Assembly: GCA_002104945.1 (NCBI GenBank)
Contig: MCFH01000175.1
Span: forward strand, 1-21,292
Direction: 5' to 3'
DNA from: Piromyces finnis
Taxonomy: Eukaryota; Neocallimastigomycota; Neocallimastigomycetes; Neocallimastigales; Neocallimastigaceae
Length of the DNA: 21,292 bases
Positions 17,690 to 21,292 of the stretch are shown here, one piece after another (within the stretch, counting starts at the first letter, position 1; each line of letters begins with the position of its first letter). The notes beneath the pieces are model-generated. The model worked only from the letters and a program-made list of their open reading frames with translations. It did no database searches and had not been told where the DNA came from. The translations under genes were made by a program, and so were the position numbers.

Positions 17690-17824
17690 ATGTCATCTAC
17701 TAAAGAAATTTTTAATCCAGATTATATAATTGAAATGCTTGTTTGGCATATACAATTGAACGTATGCTTATCCGTTAACCAATTCTAAATACTTTAATGA
17801 TCATTATTACAGTATTTAAAGTAA
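17690..17824 (+). CDS. Possible short two-exon gene or gene fragment
   Basis: ATG at 17690 (context CTAAAATG) opens a frame with varied residues: MSSTKEIFNPDYIIEMLVWH. Read straight through, it stops at 17786-17788 after 32 codons. However, GTATGC at 17762 and ATTATTACAG ending at 17812 would delimit a 51-base intron, a normal size for a fungal intron. After splicing the frame adds three codons and stops at TAA (17822-17824), just before the repeat begins at 17833. Amino acid composition is more gene-like than the neighbouring DNA. I recognise no family. It may be a gene whose continuation is cut off at the repeat junction. Confidence 0.3.
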
Positions 17825-17832
17825 TCCGAGTA

Positions 17833-18494
17833 AACAAAATCAACCATTTCAATAACTTACTCAATCATATATTCAATCCATTCCTTTTTATAACATTTAA
17901 TATAAAACACATTTAAAATTATATTAATTTACCATCATTAATTTAATGTAAAACAGATACTAAGTATTTAACATATAATAGTAAATTTAAATATACATTT
18001 TAATAAATATATGGCTTGATTGTATAAAGAATATAATACATAACCCCATTAATATAATTTAAATATGAAATTAAATACGAAATATAATGAAAATATTAAA
18101 CAACATAATTTAATTATCAATATTTAATTTAATATATTGATGAATTTTATCCATATCAATCTATACTCTTTTCAAAATTGAAATATTACCATAAAATTAT
18201 GTTGTATATATTTAACATACTTATAAACTTTATATTATATTTATTTTATAATATTTAAAATTTATTAATATATAGTACATGAAAAATTTATTTTTTATCT
18301 ACAATTTACGGCTTGGTTCTAAATACTATATATTTAATACATTAAATATATATAAATAAAATGATGGATTTGTTGAACAATGTAGTAAATTAATATAATT
18401 TTAATTATTTTAGAATATAGTAATAATTTCCTTTTTAATTAATATATATTAAAAAAATTTTTTTTATGTTGCATCTAAATTCTAAATAATATAA

Positions 18495-18550
<56 letters not shown>

Positions 18551-18700
18551 AAGGATATAAAAGTAAAAAAATTATTATGTTAATATTTTTTTTAAAAAAA
18601 AAATAAAAATTGAAAGGGTTTAATTATTTTTAAACTAAAAATAATTAATTTAAAATATATTAAAATATATAAAATATATAAAATAAACTAAAAAATAAAA
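17833..18700. other. Repeated 5' flank with poly-T and TATA
   Basis: This is the right-hand version of the promoter region described at 1-867, with 45 T at 18502-18546 and TATAAAAG at 18556-18563. No gene is seen in it. It differs from the left copy by a handful of single-base indels. Confidence 0.85.
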
Positions 18701-20115
18701 ATGAAATTTTGTTATATTCTATTAATTGGTTTATTTGTAGTTGTATTTTCTAATGCTCAAACAACTACTTATATGAACCCTTCTTATGAATATATATCAA
18801 AACAAACAAGCCTCCCTTCAAAAATTCCACTAAACCCACCGATAGCTGAAAAAACTATTACAACTACAATGAAAACTGTATTCATTACAACTACCAAGAC
18901 TGCTTCTGCAACATTATTACCCTTACCTGACGATATAAACTATTGTAAAGACAATAATACTTGTGATATTATTACATTAGGGATAAATATGGTGAATGGA
19001 GTATTGAAAATGCAAAATGGTGTTTTTGTGGACGTGATACAAGAACTTTTACTAAAGCATTACCAGTATATACCACCACTGCTACTTCAACCAAGACTAT
19101 CCCAACTTCTACCACCACTGCTACTTCAACCAAGACTATCCCAACTTCTACCACCACTGCTACTTCAACCAAGACTATCCCAACTTCTACCACCACTGCT
19201 ACTCACCAAACTTCCCAACTCTACCACCACTGCTACTTCAACCAAGACTATCCCAACTTCTACCACCCACTGCTACTTCAACCAAACATCCCAACTTCTA
19301 CCACCACTGCTACTTCAACCAAGACTATCCCAACTTCTACCACCACTGCTACTTCAACCAAGACTATCCCAACTTCTACCACCACTGCTACTTCAACCAA
19401 GACTATCCCAACTTCTACCACCACTGCTACTTCAACCAAGACTATCCCAACTTCTACCACCACTGCTACTTCAACCAAGACTATCCCCAACTTCTACCAC
19501 CACTGCTACTTCAACCAAGACTATCCCAACTTCTACCACCACTGCTACTTCAACCAAGACTATCCCAACTTCTACCACCACTGCTACTTCAACCAAGACT
19601 ATCCCAACTTCTACCACCACTGCTACTTCAACCAAGACTATCCCAACTTCTACCACCACTGCTACTTCAACCAAGACTATCCCAACTTCTACCACCACTG
19701 CTACTTCAACCAAGACTATCCCAACTTCTACCACCACTGCTACTTCAACCAAGACTATCCCAACTTCTACCACCACTGCTACTTCAACCAAGACTATCCC
19801 AACTTCTACCACCACTGCTACTTCAACCAAGACTATCCAACTTCTACCACCACTGCTACTTCAACCAAGACTATCCCAACAATATCAACATCAGATTTTA
19901 ATTGTTTACCAATTACAATTACTGTCACTAAAAAGGTTACTGTTACTGAAAAAGTTACCGTTACCATAAATTCATCTGAGCCAACAAGTCAATCACAAGA
20001 GAATTGTGTTAAAAAATGGGCGCAATGTGGTGGTATTGGTTATTCTGGTCCAACATGTTGTGAACAAGGTACTACCTGTCATGAATATAACCAATTCTAC
20101 TCTCAATGTATTTAA
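18701..20115 (+). pseudogene. Frame-broken copy of the dockerin-like / stalk / CBM1 gene
   Basis: This is the duplicate of the gene at 868. The first 91 residues match, then one T is missing near 18974 and the frame is lost before the dockerin-like motif is completed. The frame shifts several more times inside the array, and the original frame (including CBM1) is no longer reached from the ATG: translation would end at 19969. The CBM1 and stop codon are intact as DNA up to 20115. The disruptions look like uncorrected sequencing errors rather than mutational decay, because flanking DNA also differs by indels and not visibly by substitutions. If so, the real gene is intact. If the indels are real, it is a pseudogene that still encodes a 422-residue Thr/Leu/Pro-rich secreted product. 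Confidence 0.8.
19072..19878 (+). repeat. 39-bp minisatellite, about 21 units, with indels
   Basis: This array of the same 39-bp unit as at 1240 spans 807 bases, equal to about 21 units with a net loss of six bases. One part (about 19200-19290) is heavily corrupted, with several missing or added bases within two units. Single-base changes also occur near 19485 and 19838. The left copy has 14 perfect units. Confidence 0.9.
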
Positions 20116-21261
20116 ACTTTAGGTAAAATATAAAAAAATAAAACTAATAAAAATATAATTTAAAGTATAAATAAATACATTAATAATTAATATATATATA
20201 TATTGATCATGCATGTATTTAAATATATTTTAATAAAATATTAAAAATATCTTTTTAGTAATCATTTTATTGCTAAATTATTTTATAAAACATATTACTT
20301 ATTTTATAAGCATAATTTATAAAATTCAATGTAATTAATTAATAAAACTATTATAAATTCTTTATAATATAAAATCCCAATAAAATTTTCAAAAGAAATT
20401 GAAAGTATTTGACATATCTAACTTCTTAATTTGTAATATTTGTTTTGTTATTTCTATTGTTGTTATTTATTAGTAAAATATTTATATATATATATATATA
20501 TATATTTTCTTTTTGATATAATTCATTTAAGATTTAATCATTAGAATTCATTAGAAATGCAATAGAGAAATATGATATTATCTTGTTTTTACATAAAAAA
20601 ATTTGTTTTTTTTAATACGTTAAAAAATTTTCACTGATAAAATCCTTATTATTATAAATTAATAATTGACAATTATTATTAAATGATTTTTGAATAATAA
20701 TCTTCATTAGATTCAATATAACAAATTTTTTAGGAATTTGAAATGATCATTTAATAAAAGAATTTTTAAAAAGAAAATGATTTTTGATCGGAAAAAGAAA
20801 GACAATCAATAGTAAAAAGGGTTAAGTAGATAGGCTTCAAAATAACAGATTATTATGAATGAATTTTAAACAAGCATCATAAAAGGTACTTTTATGAATT
20901 TATTTTAAAATGGTATAAAAATTACAAATTACAAATAGACAACGCCAAAAATATATCGTTTATTAAACAATTATAAAGACTATTAATAGAAAATAAATTT
21001 TATCCAGTAAATACATTATAGGAAATAAATTATAAGATATTTATACAGTTAGATGGAACACACATTTATAATTATAATTTTTAATAATTCATTTTTTTTG
21101 TTTTATATTTTTATAATATATTTTATTTTTATTTATATTTATATATTTAGTTTGTTGTTACTATTCTTTTTAACTATTACTATAAATAATATATATTAAT
21201 AAATTTATTTTATTTTTATTTATTAATTTATTATAGTATCGATTTCTTTTACATTTTAATT
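20116..21261. other. Repeated 3' flank of the CBM1 gene
   Basis: This is the right-hand version of 2017-3167, including the (TA)n tract (about 20483-20505) and the same possible relic sequence. No gene is seen. Differences from the left copy are small indels in short runs. Confidence 0.8.
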
Positions 21262-21292
21262 TTAATAATTGTTACAAGATGGTTTAAGAGCA
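21262..21292 (-). CDS. 3' end of double-dockerin gene, cut by window edge
   Basis: The last 31 bases of the window match 3168-3198, the end of the first double-dockerin gene read on the minus strand, ending in Asn-Asn-Tyr and TAA. The rest of this copy lies outside the window. Confidence 0.85.
   Translation of the reverse strand, partial: ALKPSCNNY

Larger units (their letters stand above)
17833..21292 (+). repeat. Long terminal direct repeat, right copy
   Basis: This repeats 1-3198 in the same orientation, starting with AACAAAATCAACC at 17833 and running to the last base. It is about 260 bases longer, because the 39-bp array has about 21 instead of 14 units. The other differences noticed are small indels (for example near 18040, 18230, 18388, 18974, 20533 and 20735); I saw no clear substitutions by eye. 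Such an error pattern is typical of single-molecule reads with thin coverage. Confidence 0.95.

Noticed and set aside
1-21292. Mitochondrial or bacterial origin suggested by the high AT content
   Set aside because: The genes encode secreted proteins with eukaryotic-type signal peptides, fungal dockerins and CBM1, use the standard code, and show TATA boxes with A-rich leaders rather than ribosome binding sites or operons.

Overview
The window looks like nuclear DNA of an anaerobic gut fungus (Neocallimastigomycota, the group of Piromyces, Neocallimastix and Anaeromyces). The reasons are the extremely AT-rich intergenic DNA full of homopolymers and microsatellites, the intronless genes for secreted proteins, fungal dockerin (CBM10-type) modules, and fungal CBM1 cellulose-binding modules at the end of long Thr/Ser stalks. 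The genus cannot be settled from the sequence. All full-length genes use the standard code, stop with TAA and start with a signal peptide.

Layout: (1) 868-2016 (+) is a secreted protein with a dockerin-like motif, a stalk of 14 units of 13 residues and a CBM1. (2) 3168-3530 (-) is a free-standing double dockerin. (3) 4294-6333 (+) is an M36 fungalysin-type zinc protease. (4) 6824-7195 (-) is a second free-standing double dockerin. (5) 8165-9331 (+) is a second stalk/CBM1 protein, with 13 units of 12 residues and a different Cys-rich N-terminal module. (6) 10162-12132 (+) is a second M36 protease. (7) After a 3.1-kb gene-poor stretch, 15236-15964 (+) is an unrecognised secreted 242-residue protein. 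(8) 15965-17832 has no convincing gene, only mini-ORFs and inverted repeats. (9) From 17833 to the end, the first 3.2 kb of the window is repeated in direct orientation, including a frame-broken copy of gene 1 and the last 31 bases of gene 2.

The genes form a coherent extracellular set. The dockerin proteins should plug into the fungal cellulosome, the CBM1 proteins should grip cellulose, and the proteases could process or clear proteins in the rumen or on the hyphal surface. No carbohydrate-active catalytic domain is visible; apart from the two proteases, the recognisable genes are binding or tethering parts.

The most important structural point is the terminal direct repeat (1-3198 versus 17833-21292, period about 17.83 kb). 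The differences I noticed outside the 39-bp array are short indels, mainly in homopolymer or short-repeat runs, and I saw no clear substitutions. This fits one repeating or circular unit, or an assembly overlap with uncorrected long-read errors, better than an old duplication. The stalk array nevertheless differs by about seven units (14 versus about 21), which looks like real length polymorphism or a collapse in one copy.
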